Below are positions 35,320 through 46,215 of a DNA stretch of 64,000 nt, one piece after another (the first letter of the stretch is position 1; each line of letters opens with the position of its first letter). The DNA is from Gnetum montanum. Lineage: Eukaryota > Streptophyta > Gnetopsida > Gnetales > Gnetaceae. The DNA is taken from contig MNCI01033682.1 of NCBI GenBank assembly GCA_015680685.1, positions 273,598 to 337,597 of the forward strand. Reading direction: 5' to 3'. The notes under the pieces are model-generated. The model worked only from the letters and a program-made list of their open reading frames with translations. It ran no database searches and was not told the DNA's origin. The position numbers and the translations under genes were made by a program.

Positions 35320-36148
35320 TGCCTGGTCATATCATGAGCTAACAAGAATTGATCCAAGGATATGCCAACATAGAATATATACAGATTCCCTCATCAAACC
35401 AAAGAGGTAATCGCAAAGACACTTGAACTTAAATCTTAAACAAATCATCAAGGATGAAATTGAACAACTACTCAAGGCTAGGATCATTTACCTCATTGTG
35501 GATAGCAAGTGGGTTAGCCCACTTTTTATTGTGCTAAAGAAAGAAGAAAAGTGGAGAGTATGTATAGACTTTCAGCTATTGAATATTGACACTTACAAAA
35601 ATCATTTTCCATTACCATTTGTGAACCAAGTGCTAGATACGATCATGGGCCATTGTTACTATAACTTTTGGATAGTTATATTGGCTATAACCAAATCCAT
35701 ATTGCACTAGAAGACTAAGCCAAGATAATGTTCACTTGTCTCTGGGGGACTTTTGCATACAAAAAGATGCCCTTTGGCCTGTGCAATGCTCCCCTCACAT
35801 TCCAATGATTAGTCCTCAACATCTTCCAACAACAAATCGGTAGTAGGATAGAAGTCTTCATGGATGAGTTTTCTACCTACAAGGCTACTTTTGAGCAAGC
35901 TTTGGACTACCTTGAGCAAGTTCTTCAATGGTGTGTAAAAACTAACTTGAGGCTCAATTAGCAAGAGAGCCACTTGATAGTTGAAGAGGACATTATTTTC
36001 AAGCATCAAATTTTGAACAAAGGGATTGAGGTAGACCAAGAAAAAATGAAGGTCATCTAATGAATAACCTAACAACAAGAAATCGTGAAGGACGTGAGGT
36101 CATTCCTTGCCCATGCTGGTTACTATAGGTGCTTCATCAAGAACTTCC
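35320..36148 (+). pseudogene. E3 reverse transcriptase, cut by E4
   Basis: Blocks are W-V-S-P-L-F-I-V-L-K-K, C-I-D-F-Q-L-L-N, G-T-F-A-Y-K-K-M-P-F-G-L-C-N-A-P and the catalytic box F-M-D-E (second Asp to Glu). It ends with F-L-A-H-A-G-Y-Y-R-C-F-I-K-N-F at the E4 junction. The frame resumes at 62413 with K-I-T-K-L-L. Confidence 0.88.
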
Positions 36149-37105
36149 TGATGAGCATCAAAGTGTCACGTCGATGGCACCCATTGACATGGCCTCATCG
36201 ATGGGCCCCCATTGACGAGGCCCCATTTACATGGTGTTGCCTCATTGATGGGGCCATGTGGATGTAGCATTTGCTACGTGTATGAAGCCCCATCAATGTA
36301 GTACTATAGCAAAAACTATAAATACGAGCTCTCCAACCATGTTTATGCATCATTAAGTTATAATAGTAGGTGACCTCTTGCAATTTGTTCATTTGAAACT
36401 TAGAATATTTTCTCGAGTGCCCACAATAGGAGTTATTAAGTGTATAGATCTTTATTTGAGCACTATTGTACCTTAACCACACTAGTTTATATAGCAATAA
36501 AGACAAGCTTCTTGATAAACCTTGTAGCATTTTGGATAGTTTAAATGTTTTATTCTTGCATTTAATGTTTTTAGTTATTTGTTCAATGTTTCTTAGTAAC
36601 TAAGCTAATTAAGTAATTAAGTAAGATAAGCTAAATAGGTTAAATACATAAATATGACCACTTTGAGTGTAAACACATATTCGCTTGGTAATCCTAGTAG
36701 TGTTATTACTTGATGCACCTAGTAGCGTAGTGCTTAGTAACCCTGTAGTGGATATGTGGGTTCAAGATGTGTACGAAAAGTGGGACAAAATGCTATGTTA
36801 GGACTAGTTAGAAAATAGTTACTTAGTTAAACTAAATTAGTTGTTAAATTATTTCATCTCTCTACTTTAAACATCAAAGAACATAAAACATAAAACAATA
36901 AAAATCATATACCTCAACTACACTAAACCATACCACGTGCATCACAAGTGTAATTCAGAAGACAATCAATGACCTTTAGGGAAAGGTTCACTTCCTAAAA
37001 GACTAGTGCACTAGAAACTATAGAGTCCATGAAATTCAACCGGATCATACGTGAATGCTTTGTGATTCGTATGGTTAGGCATAGGGGTACCTCAATTGTT
37101 CATCA
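36149..37105 (+). repeat. E4 5' LTR
   Basis: TGATGAGCATC to GTTCATCA. U3 has CATTGACATGGCC / CATCGATGGGGCC-type units. TATAAATA is at 36317-36324 and AATAAA at 36496-36501. U5 repeats (GCTTGGTAATCCTAGTAGTG type) lie at about 36688-36750. Confidence 0.94.
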
Positions 37106-37124
37106 TTGGTGCCATTGTTGGGGA
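37106..37124 (+). promoter_or_regulatory. E4 primer-binding site
   Basis: TTGGTGCCATTGTTGGGGA. It differs from the complement of the plant tRNA-Asp 3' end at four positions, all transitions. Confidence 0.82.
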
Positions 37125-37258
37125 TTCTATTTGTTGAAACATGTGTTATCTGGGATTATTGAATATCATTAATATCATTAGATGAACCCAAGGTCAACAT
37201 CATTCTCAAACAACATATAATTACAATAGCACACTAATAATTTTAATTGTTTTACAAA

Positions 37259-39170
37259 ATGTCTTCTTCTTCTCACAGGCACGATGATGTTAAACTACCA
37301 ATCCCATAGGAGTGTCAAGTGGTATATACTCATCTAGATGAGTACATGCCCAACTTCACCTTCATCCTACATCAAGATGAGCAACTATGATGGCATGATA
37401 TGGAGGGCAACATCATAATGCCCATCAATCAATCTATGCCTGTGATGTTGCTTTGAACTCTTAAGAAGTTAGGCATCCACGATCTTCAAGAAGAGTATAT
37501 TGTGCATGATTACGACTACTAGGACCACCATCCCACTTACACACAACGTAGGTGAGATCAACATCAGGAGAAGCATCATGAGGCTATGAAGGGGAAATGG
37601 TTCACTAATCCCTTGTTCTTATTGAACCAAGATGATAACGAGGACCCTCCCTCTAAGGGCTCTCAACATGACAATTCTCCATCCCTTATTATTGATGATG
37701 GGGGTGTGACCCTAAACCTGCAATCTACAATCAACAATCCAGGTTTAGAAAAAGATGGTAGTTAGGGTAAGGGATCAGATAAGCATCAAGATAATAAGAA
37801 ATCTAATGATCATGGTTGTGACAACTAAATGGGAGTTGGCAGGCACCATGATGGTGGCAATTCTTCTCCCTCTTCATTTTTTTCATCTGCATCTTCTTCT
37901 TCCTTTTTTCTAATTCTAAAAGATGCTATAAAAAGGAATAATCGTGATGGAGGTTTTCAATGGGACAATAATTCTGATCATCAAGCCTGTAATGAATGAA
38001 GGGGTAACTGAGGACATCATCAATGATAACAAAATCATGATGATGATAAGCCTATGTTGGAAACTTGAAGCATGATTAATACTATATAGGTAGTAAAGAT
38101 CCCAACTAGGCATGTGAAAAATAGTCGAATCAAGCGCTTAGACATGAACAATATTCCAAGATATGAGGGGGGATATAACTCTGATCTGTAGACACATATA
38201 CAAGCTTTCCACAGTGCCTTTGCCTTACAAAACATTGAAAATGATTGGTAGAAACTCAAGCTCTTGCCCAAGATACTCATTAAGGAAGAAAAAAGTTAGT
38301 ATTGGTCCTTAGAGCCAAAATCTATCCACCGATGGAGTACAATGCTCGAGCTATTCAATGATAAATACCAGACATACTCCAAAGTGTCTAATCCGAGAAG
38401 GCAAATCCAAGGTTGGAAAAAGGAAACATATGAACCCTTGGATGCCACCATGAGTAGATATTATTCTCTCTTACACCAATGCCCTAGCCATGATTATTCT
38501 CAAAGAAAACAATTCTGCCACATTATAGATGGGCTCAAAGCAAAAACGAGAAGAACTCTTGGGGTTTATGCCCAAGGGAGACTATTTGAACTAAGAGCTC
38601 ATCAAATCCAAAGGTTGATAGAGGAGGTAGCAAAAAAAGAAGATGAGTTGAAAAAAAGGGAAAGTGTAGAAGAATATAATAGGGATCCTTTCATTAGGAA
38701 AAGGGAGGTCTAATTCTGTGATGAAGAGAAGTCATCACTTGATGAAATGGTGAACAAGAAAACCTTGCCTATCCAAAAATTTGTTTTTGATATTTTGGCA
38801 AAGGTTGATAAATTATGGGACTCTTTGGATGAAAAATTTCAAATTTCTATAAAGATTGCTAAGGCATCCAAAGAGAAGAATAATGATTATGACCGTAGGA
38901 GGCAGAAAGAAGCTGAACGTGCCTACCAGAGAGGTAAGGACAAAGATGCTATAGTAGAAGAAGCTATGGAGACAAACTCTGATGATGAAGATGGATGAAA
39001 CATTTGTCAATATGAACATCTAAAGGGATTTTGTTCTATGGTGTCACACTTACAAGAGTCTGGGGTGTATGCATTGAATCCACAACTAGCAAGAAGTCAG
39101 GCACCTAGATGATTGCCTTATCCTCAAGGTAATCTAAGGCAGTTCCACTAGCAACAACAAGCTTACTATC
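37259..39170 (+). pseudogene. gag: E4 gag, 5' part, cut by E5
   Basis: Starts M-S-S-S-S-H-R. D-H-H-P-T is near 37527. The low-complexity Ser/Asp linker is at about 37740-37960. The capsid-like part has an open stretch of 123 codons (38342-38713: M-L-E-L-F-N-D-K-Y-Q-T-Y-S) and a charged helical stretch of 83 codons (38747-38998). The zinc-knuckle-like motif near 39000 reads N-I-C-Q-Y-E-H-L-K-G-F-C. It ends in the Gln/Pro tail at the E5 insertion and continues at 52204. Confidence 0.9.
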
Positions 39171-39466
39171 TTATGAAGTGTCATTAACTCGATGCGTCGA
39201 CTAGGCCGCGTATACGAGGTCGCGTCGACACAGCCCTGTCAACGTAGCCTTTCATGCATCGACGAGGCCCCATTTATGCGGAGCCTATTTTGGCCTATAA
39301 ATAAGAGGGCCTTCTACCTCATTTAGGTACCTATCAGTCTATAAATAAGAGGGCCTTCTACCTCATTTAGGTACCTTTCAGTTAGTTGTAGCGAAGCTCT
39401 TGCAGTTTTTTCCCGCAGGAGATAGAATATTTTCCAAGTGCCTGCAGCAGGTGTAAGAAAAGTGAT
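39171..39466 (+). repeat. E5 5' LTR, first part
   Basis: It starts TTATGAAGTGTCATTAA against TGATGAAGTGTCATTAA in the 3' LTR. U3 has one GTATACG/GTCGAC unit fewer than the 3' LTR. A 44-bp tandem duplication (39295-39338 and 39339-39382) doubles the TATA box (39296-39303 and 39340-39347). It stops at the N at 39467, where about 340 bp of the 3' LTR have no counterpart. Confidence 0.88.
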
Positions 39467-39467
39467 N

Positions 39468-39990
39468 CATTCTTGTGGCACTAGTGGTTCAAATACCTCT
39501 CTCCTGTGAGAAGACATATTGGACGTTAGATGGTCCATGTAATCGATGTACCTTAATATTTACTTTAATCTACCTAGCGTGCGTAAATATTTCTATCCTG
39601 GGTCTGTTCCAACGACTTGAATGATAATTTCACTAAGGTTAGATGACGCATGTAAGACTAACAGTCCTCGACAACGGCGCTAATGATGAGTGGCTAGGTA
39701 CCCCTATGCCCAACCATACGAATCACGGGCATTCACACGTGACTCGGTCGAAATCCGTAGACTGTAAGAACTTAACATACACTAGACTCTAACTAGTGAA
39801 ACCTTGGGTTAGAATGGTTGTTGTCCTCCTAATCTCACTTATGAGGTTTTGTTTACGATGGTTAAGTGAGACTAAGGCTAATGATTTTTATAGCTTTTTA
39901 CTTATCTTTTGGCAGCTAATGAAGGTATGAAAAGAAAGGAATAAACTATTATCTAATCTCTAATTATCCTAGCTTGTATTCTAACTATTC
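39468..39990 (-). other. Reversed contig: E5 5' LTR end, PBS and leader on the minus strand
   Basis: Read on the minus strand, 39990 to 39684 matches the last ~310 bp of the E5 3' LTR. A PBS and leader follow, then the start of gag. Bases 39468-39542 are an exact reverse complement of 40012-40086 (75 bp). It is bounded by N at 39467 and 39991-40011. A contig placed in the wrong orientation with an unrecognised end overlap explains all of this. Confidence 0.93.
39665..39683 (-). promoter_or_regulatory. E5 primer-binding site (in reversed contig)
   Basis: On the minus strand, TTAGCGCCGTTGTCGAGGA follows the LTR end CTCATCA. It matches the complement of the plant tRNA-Asp 3' end at most positions and is the clearest PBS in the window. 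Confidence 0.85.
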
Positions 39991-40036
39991 NNNNNNNNNN
40001 NNNNNNNNNNNTTACATGGACCATCTAACGTCCAAT

Positions 40037-42540
40037 ATGTCTTCTCACAGGAGAGAGGTATTTGAACCACTAGTGCCACAAGAATGTTAAGTGGTATACA
40101 AGCATCCCAATGAATATGTCCATGACTTCACATTCATCCTACATCAGGATGAGCATCTATGATCGCGGGACATAGAGGGCAACATTGTGCTACCGCTCAA
40201 CCGATCGGCTCCTGCGATGCTAAATCACAATCTGGGCAGATTGGGCATCCAGGATCGTGGAGCGGGGTATGTCATGGAGGACCATAACTACCAAGACTAT
40301 CATCCCACTAAGGCTCAATGAGCAAGAGACTAGTAGCAGGTGGACAGATATGAATAGTAGAAGGGGAAACACTTTAGTAGCCCCTTCCTCTCGCAAGGGC
40401 TGCAAGACGATGGGGATCCCATATTTCATGATACCCATTTGATCGAACTTCCCCTAGGGCAGTAAATCCTCCAGTCCATCATTCAGAACAAGCCTCTAAG
40501 TGACCAAGATCCTCAAGGGGATGGAGGGTCACATAGTAAGGCTGGGTAGGATGATCGAGGCTATCATCAGGGTAGAGGGGAAGATCGACAGTGGAGCAGT
40601 AGCGATGCCTCTCCTTCTTCTCCATCCTCTTGCTCTCCTACACCTTCATCTAGCTCAGGCTCTAAATTTAACCAAGGTAGGAAGGAGTGAAAGGATGATG
40701 GTAAAAAGGTTCGGAAGGGAAAATGTGAGGAAACGTGTGACCAATCGCACGAGCCTCACCGTCATGAAAGGAGGGGCTGCCAGAATTGTCACAGACATCA
40801 TGGTCCTCAACAGGACTATGATTCGGATGAGCCGTTGTTGGCTACTCAGAGCATGCTCCAAATCACTAAGGCAATTCAAATTCCTAGTAGGCACGTAAAG
40901 GATAGTCGGATCAAGCACGTTGATATAAATAACATCCACAGATTTGAAGGGGGATACAACTGTGATCTGCAGACTCACCTGCAGGCGTTCCATGATGCCT
41001 GCACCCTACAGAACATTGACAATGATTAGAAGAAGCTAAAGCTATTCCCTCACACACTCATCAAAGAGGCTGAAAGTTGGTACCGGTCCTTGGAGCCGGA
41101 ATCAATCAAAAGATGGAGTACGATGCTTGAAATTTTCAATCACAAGTATCAAACATACTCTAGAGTGGTGAATCTGAGATGGTAGATCTAAGGCTGGAAA
41201 CAAGGGAATCATGAACCCTTGGATGTCGCTATGAGTAGGTACTACTCATTATTGCATCGGTGCCCTAGTCATGCTTACTCTCAGTGGCCACAACTTCACC
41301 ACATCATTGATGGGCTCCATTTTGAAATGAGAAAGACCCTTGGCATGTACGCCCAGGGATGACTGTTGGAGCTAAGGACCCATCAATTGCAGTGCCTCAT
41401 TGAACAGGTGGCCAAGGAGGAAGGAGAACTTAGGAAAAAGGAGAGTGCAAAAGAATTCAACCGGGATCCTTCCTTGAAAAAAAGGAAGGTCCGATTTTGT
41501 GATGAGGAGGATGAATCATTGCTGGAAGAAGTGGTGAATCGAAAGACTTTTCTGTTACAAAAGTTCGTATCTAAAATATTGGCAAAGGTGGATAACATGT
41601 GGGACTCTTTGGATGAAAGAGTCCAAAGCGTGTTGAAAATCGCAGAGGAGTCCAAAGAACAAGGTAATGACCGCGATCGATGTAGGAAGAAGGAAGCTGA
41701 ACGTGCCCAATATAAGGGTAAGGGCAAAGTTGCTGCAGTAGAGCAGGTTGCAGACTCTGACACCGAGGAGGATGATGAATGTGGCATATGCCAATATGAA
41801 AATCCTAAGGGATGATGTCTTGTGGTGTCACATCTTCAAGAATCTAGGGTGTACACATTGAACCCTTGCTTGGCATAGCGGCAAACACCTCGAAGATTGC
41901 CTTACCCACAAGGTAATTCCAAGCGGTTCCACCAGCAGCAGCAAGGATATTATCCAAGTGGAGCACCACCGTAATCGTACGAATACTTCCAACAATGGTG
42001 GCAACCACAAGCGTGGGGAATGCCACCTCCAAGGCAATAGTACCCTTACAAACAGCTAGATCCTTATGGGTACTACGTTCAGCAACCAGTCTCTCCACGG
42101 GACTCCTCCAGTCATGCGGCCTTTCAAAGTCATTACCATCCCCCGGAGTATTTTCGACCTCAATCGCCATCACCCAGGGGAGAGAGCCCACATCTCTTCT
42201 ATCCTCCATCACCTTCTCCTTCCACTCCTCCACAATAGCCTACTCAACTGCCACCTGCCCCACCAATGCAGGAAGAGATACTACCATAGCTGCAGCAACG
42301 AAACGCTATGAGGGCTATTAACTTACAACTGGCACCTCAGCCGAGTGAACCGGAACCCAAGCCACAAAAACGTCCTTTTTTCCAGCCCAATAATTTGAAC
42401 ATACCCTCACATACACTTGTGGCCAATGCCTCTGAACCTACAAGCGCCTCCACTATTCCACCATCAGAGTAGCCTCCAAGCCAACCACACTCTAACGTCC
42501 AGACAGTCATGCTTATCCATGTTATGATCAACTGGATCAA
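40037..42540 (+). pseudogene. gag: E5 gag (near-continuous frame)
   Basis: It starts M-S-S-H-R-R and stays largely in one frame to about 42688, interrupted mainly by single TAG/TGA/TAA codons. Parts in order: N-terminal domain with F-T-F-I-L-H-Q-D-E and D-Y-H-P-T (to about residue 110). A Ser/Pro and Lys/His-rich linker comes next. The capsid-like domain has F-E-G-G-Y-N-C-D-L-Q-T-H and S-W-Y-R-S-L-E-P-E. A 149-codon open stretch (41366-41815) of charged helix ends in E-C-G-I-C-Q-Y-E-N-P-K-G. A Gln/Pro-rich tail with P-Y-G-Y-Y-V-Q-Q-P-V-S-P completes it. It would form the particle shell. At over 800 residues it is long for a Ty3 gag. Confidence 0.9.
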
Positions 42541-43419
42541 GGTAGGTCATCTTCCCCAAAAATTAACTGATCCGGGAAGCCCCCTCATCTATCTTTAGGT
42601 GGCAGGGAACAAGCCATGCAAAGCTCTTTTGAACTCAGGGTCAGGGGTCAATTTGATCTCTCATGATATGTATAAGAATTGGAACTTGCCCCACTAAAGA
42701 AGAGCAACATTCGGCTCGAGTTAGCAGACCAGTCCATCACCATTCCCTTGGAATTGGTGGAGAACATAGTGACCACCATTTGTGGGTGGTCCTACGCTAT
42801 TGATTTCCTGGTCATCCATGTGGAGAACTGCAAGGGGAACTTCCCAATCATCATGGGAAGGGCCTGGCTAAGCACAATAGATGCACGACTAGGACTCCGA
42901 GATCTGTCCCTGGAAATTTCAAAGGAAAATCCTTCCGAGAAGATTGAGAAGAAGCATGTTCCATGCATCTCGTATAGTGACTCAGGATGCAACTATGTGT
43001 AACAATTATGGTCTACTAAGTGGATATCCATTCAAGCATGCAGTTAGTATATCGAGGAATCACCTGTTCAACAATGCCTATATGCAGCAACCACTAACCA
43101 GGAGGGCACCCAGTGGCTGACAACTGATCCTACTAGCAGCGCATTGTGCATGGAACTGCCTGAGGGGCTTGTGCAAGCCTATCTTGAAAGCATGGATGAG
43201 ATGGAAGAGGTTCATCAACAGGTCTCCACTGTTGATGACCAAGATGATTTGGGGAAGCTACAAATCCCTGAGAGCTTCAAAAAGGAGCCCCTGGAGCTAA
43301 AGTCTTTACCAGCTCACTTGGAATATGCATTTTTGCAAAATGGAAAGCTAGTAATCATCAATGTCACCCTTTCTCTTGAATAGAAAAAGAGATTGATGAA
43401 GGTGGTAAACAAATGGGTT
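42541..43419 (+). pseudogene. E5 protease and PR-RT linker
   Basis: The active site reads L-L-N-S-G-S-G-V-N-L-I (Asp to Asn). A one-base loss in a C run at about 42688 shifts the frame; the open stretch 42679-43002 covers the rest of the protease (L-E-L-A-D-Q-S-I-T-I, F-P-I-I-M-G-R-A-W-L-S-T-I). The linker (43144-43383) has an acidic start and L-E-Y-A-F-L-Q-N-G-K-L-V-I-I-N. Confidence 0.9.
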
Positions 43420-44190
43420 GTTGCATTCGCATGGTCATATCTTGAGTTGACTGGATTTGATCCCAGGGTCTGCCAACATCATATCTATATTGATCCTTCC
43501 ATGAAGCCACGATGACAACCACAAAGGCAATTGAACCCCAAACTAAAGCAAGTCATAAAAGATGAAATTGAATAATTGCTAAAGGCGGGGTTCATCTATT
43601 CTATTGCCAAGAGCAAATGGGTTAGCCCACTCATTATTGTGCCTAAGAAAGGTGGCAAGTGGAGGGTCTATATTGATTTTCAGTTGCTCAATATGGCAAC
43701 CTTCAAAGATCATTTTCCGCTCCCATTTGTGGACCAAGTATTGAACACCATCGCAGAGCACCACTACTACAGCTTTTTGGATGGTTATAGTGGTTATAAC
43801 CAAATCCAAATAGCACCATAGGACTAGGCCAAAACAATGTTCACGAGTTCATGGGGGACTTTTGCATATAAGAAGATGCCCTTTGGCCTGTGCAATGCAC
43901 TTGCTATGCTCCAACACTTTATCCTAAGCATCTTCCAGCAACAAATTGGCAATGGGGTAGAAGTCTTCATGGATGACTTCTTCACCTAGGGGGCCACGTT
44001 TGAGCAAGCCTTGGACCATTTGGAGTAGGTTCTAAAAATATGTGTAGACACCAATCTGTGGCTCAATTGGCAGAAGAGCCATTTGATGGTCCAAGAGGGC
44101 ATCGTGCTAGGGCATCGCATCTCACAAACAGGGATCAGCGTAGATCCTAAAAATATTGGGGTTATCCAAGGAATCACCCACCAGCCAAGT
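43420..44190 (+). pseudogene. E5 reverse transcriptase
   Basis: W-V-S-P-L-I-I-V-P-K-K-G-G-K-W-R-V, D-F-Q-L-L-N-M, Y-Y-S-F-L-D-G-Y-S-G-Y-N-Q-I and M-P-F-G-L-C-N-A are present. The catalytic box V-F-M-D-D-F is intact near 43965. Stops at 43819-43827 and 43987 break the frame. A connection-like part with G-H-R-I-S follows. Confidence 0.92.
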
Positions 44191-44770
44191 ACCATCAAAG
44201 ATGTTCAATCATTCCTTGGACACACTGGTTACTACTGGCATTTCATTGAAAACTTCTTGAAGATCACCAAGTCGTTGGTAGAACTTACCAAGAAGGACGC
44301 TCCATTCATCTGGACCAAAGAATGTGAGTCTGCATTCCAAGCGCTGAAACAAAAACTCGTAGAAACTCTAGTTCTATGGGCACCTGATTGGTCTAGACCC
44401 TTTCACATTATGACGGATGCATCCAACTACGTCTTGGGAGCCATGCTTACACAGTGTGACAATTACAAACGTCCATATTATATCCATTGTGCAAGCTGTA
44501 GCATTGTGGGTGCTCAGCTAAACTACACCACCACCAAAAAGGAGTTGATGGCGGTGGTGTTCGCCTTGGACAAATTCTGGCACTATGTGCTCAGATACTA
44601 GGTGTTTGTGCATATTAACCATAGTGCTATCTGGTTCCTGATGAACAAACCAATGGTGAGCCCCCGCATAATTTGGTGGCTGGTGATTCTTCAAGAGTTT
44701 GATCTTACCATGGTAGACAGGAGGGGGATCGAGAATGTGGTTGCTGATCACTTGTCTCGGTTGCAATGGG
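44191..44770 (+). pseudogene. E5 RNase H
   Basis: F-I-W-T-K-E-C-E-S-A-F, M-T-D-A-S-N-Y and K-K-E-L-M-A-V-V are present; V-H-I-N-H replaces V-H-T-D-H (catalytic Asp to Asn). It ends E-N-V-V-A-D-H-L-S-R-L, the usual Athila/Tat RNase H boundary. A single TAG at 44600-44602 separates two open stretches. Confidence 0.92.
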
Positions 44771-44939
44771 ATGATGCAGAAGAGGAGGAGCCCTTATTCG
44801 ACCAATTTCCAGATGAACTCCTCTTCATAGCCGCAGTTGATCTGCAAGTGCCCAAGGAATCCCCTTGGTTCATCCACATCCTCACCTACCTCACCACTCA
44901 AGAGTTGACAAAGGAGTGGAACCATTGACAGAAACAACA

Positions 44940-46215
44940 GTTTCTCCATAAGGCCAAGCACTTCATGAAAATCAATGGCCACCTTTACAAGGTGTGCGCA
45001 GATGGCTTGGTTCGATGGTGTGTCCCTGATGGTGATACACTGCGTGTTCTCCAAGATGTTCATGAGGGCCCTTGTGGGGGCCACTATGCTGGACGCCGCA
45101 CCATCATTAAGATCCTGCTTGCAAGGTATTACTGGCCCACCATCTTCAGGGATGCACAATGGTTTGCCTGCTCCTGCGAACGATGCCAGAGGGACGGTAG
45201 GATGACGACACGGTTGGAGGGACCTCAACAGTGGATTCAGCCACTGGAGCCCTTCAACATTTGGGGTATCAACTTCATGGGACGCATCACACCCCTGTCA
45301 AACGGAAAGGCATACATCATCGTAGTTGTGGACTACTATACCAAGTGGGCAAAAGCAGCAGCCATCGTTGATTGCTCTTCCAACACTATCGCATAATTTG
45401 TCCAGCAACAAATCATCAACAGGTTTGGAGTGCCACATGCACTCATCTCTGATAATGGGACTCATTTTATAGATGTCACTTTTCAGAAACTCATGCAACA
45501 TTTAGGGGTAACACATAAATTTACAACACCCTATCACCCCCAAGCCAACGGGCAAGCCGAAGTTACCAATAGGGAGATCTCCAAGATCCTTACCTAAACC
45601 ATCAGCAAATACAAGAGGGATTGGAGCACCAAACTCAACAATGCCCTATGGGCCTATCGCTCCACTTGGAAACTTCCTGTAGGGTACCCTCCCTATGAGT
45701 TAGTGTACAGAAAGTTACCAAAACTTCCGATTTAGGCCGAACTCCGCACAGTATCCACCGCCAGTGACTTAGGCCTTGACCTACCGCTAGCACAACTTGA
45801 ACGACTGATCAATTTAAGTGTGCTAGATGAGAACTGATTAGTGGCCCTATCTTCAAATTAAATCCACAAGGCCTATAACAAGAAACAACATGATCTTAGG
45901 ATTCAGAAGGTCACATTTAGATGTGGAGACAAGGTGTTGTATTGGAACCCCTCATACATATCCCAATCGACCAAGTTTCAAACACTGTGGGAGGGACCTT
46001 ACATTGTCTCCGAAAGCTTCCCATCCAGGGCCTTGCTTATCCACAAACCTAAGGATCCCACCAAAACATATTTAGTTAACCACCAACAACTGAAACCTTT
46101 CCGTGAACTCCACTCACCTAGTTCCACAGCCTCATCATCACCCGGTCAGCCTTGCTCCATTTTTTGTGTCTCCTCCTTTCCACCCAGTCATGGGGGAGAC
46201 TGTCATCCCTACTGA
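44940..46215 (+). pseudogene. E5 integrase
   Basis: The HHCC region is complete: H-E-G-P-C-G-G-H-Y near 45061 and C-S-C-E-R-C-Q-R-D-G near 45170. Core: G-I-N-F-M-G-R (first Asp to Asn), S-D-N-G-T-H-F near 45450 and G-Q-A-E-V-T-N near 45551, so 35 residues separate the second and third sites. GPY motif W-E-G-P-Y-I-V is near 45988. The frame ends at 46215 without chromodomain. About five stops interrupt it. Confidence 0.92.
46185..46200 (+). promoter_or_regulatory. E5 internal polypurine-like tract after IN
   Basis: CAGTCATGGGGGAGAC matches the context of the true 3' polypurine tract CAGTCATGGGGGTATG at 51271-51286. The same copy lies after IN in E4 (56403-56418), E2 (15394-15410) and, decayed, in E1. 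Function as a second plus-strand primer is an inference. Confidence 0.5.

Noticed and set aside
39991-40011. N run as a large unknown gap in E5
   Set aside because: The 75-bp reverse-complement overlap shows the neighbouring contigs actually overlap once one is flipped.
41383-41787. Minus-strand open frame of 134 codons
   Set aside because: It is the mirror of the gag charged-helix region, which has homologous plus-strand frames in E2 and E4; its Ser-rich product is what reverse-reading such codons gives.
44794-45228. Minus-strand open frame of 144 codons
   Set aside because: It overlaps the RNase H-integrase junction of E5 and has no counterpart independent of the plus-strand pol.
45950-46215. 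Chromodomain at the integrase end
   Set aside because: After the GPY motif the sequence is a short Pro/Ser-rich tail; no aromatic-cage pattern is visible in any copy.
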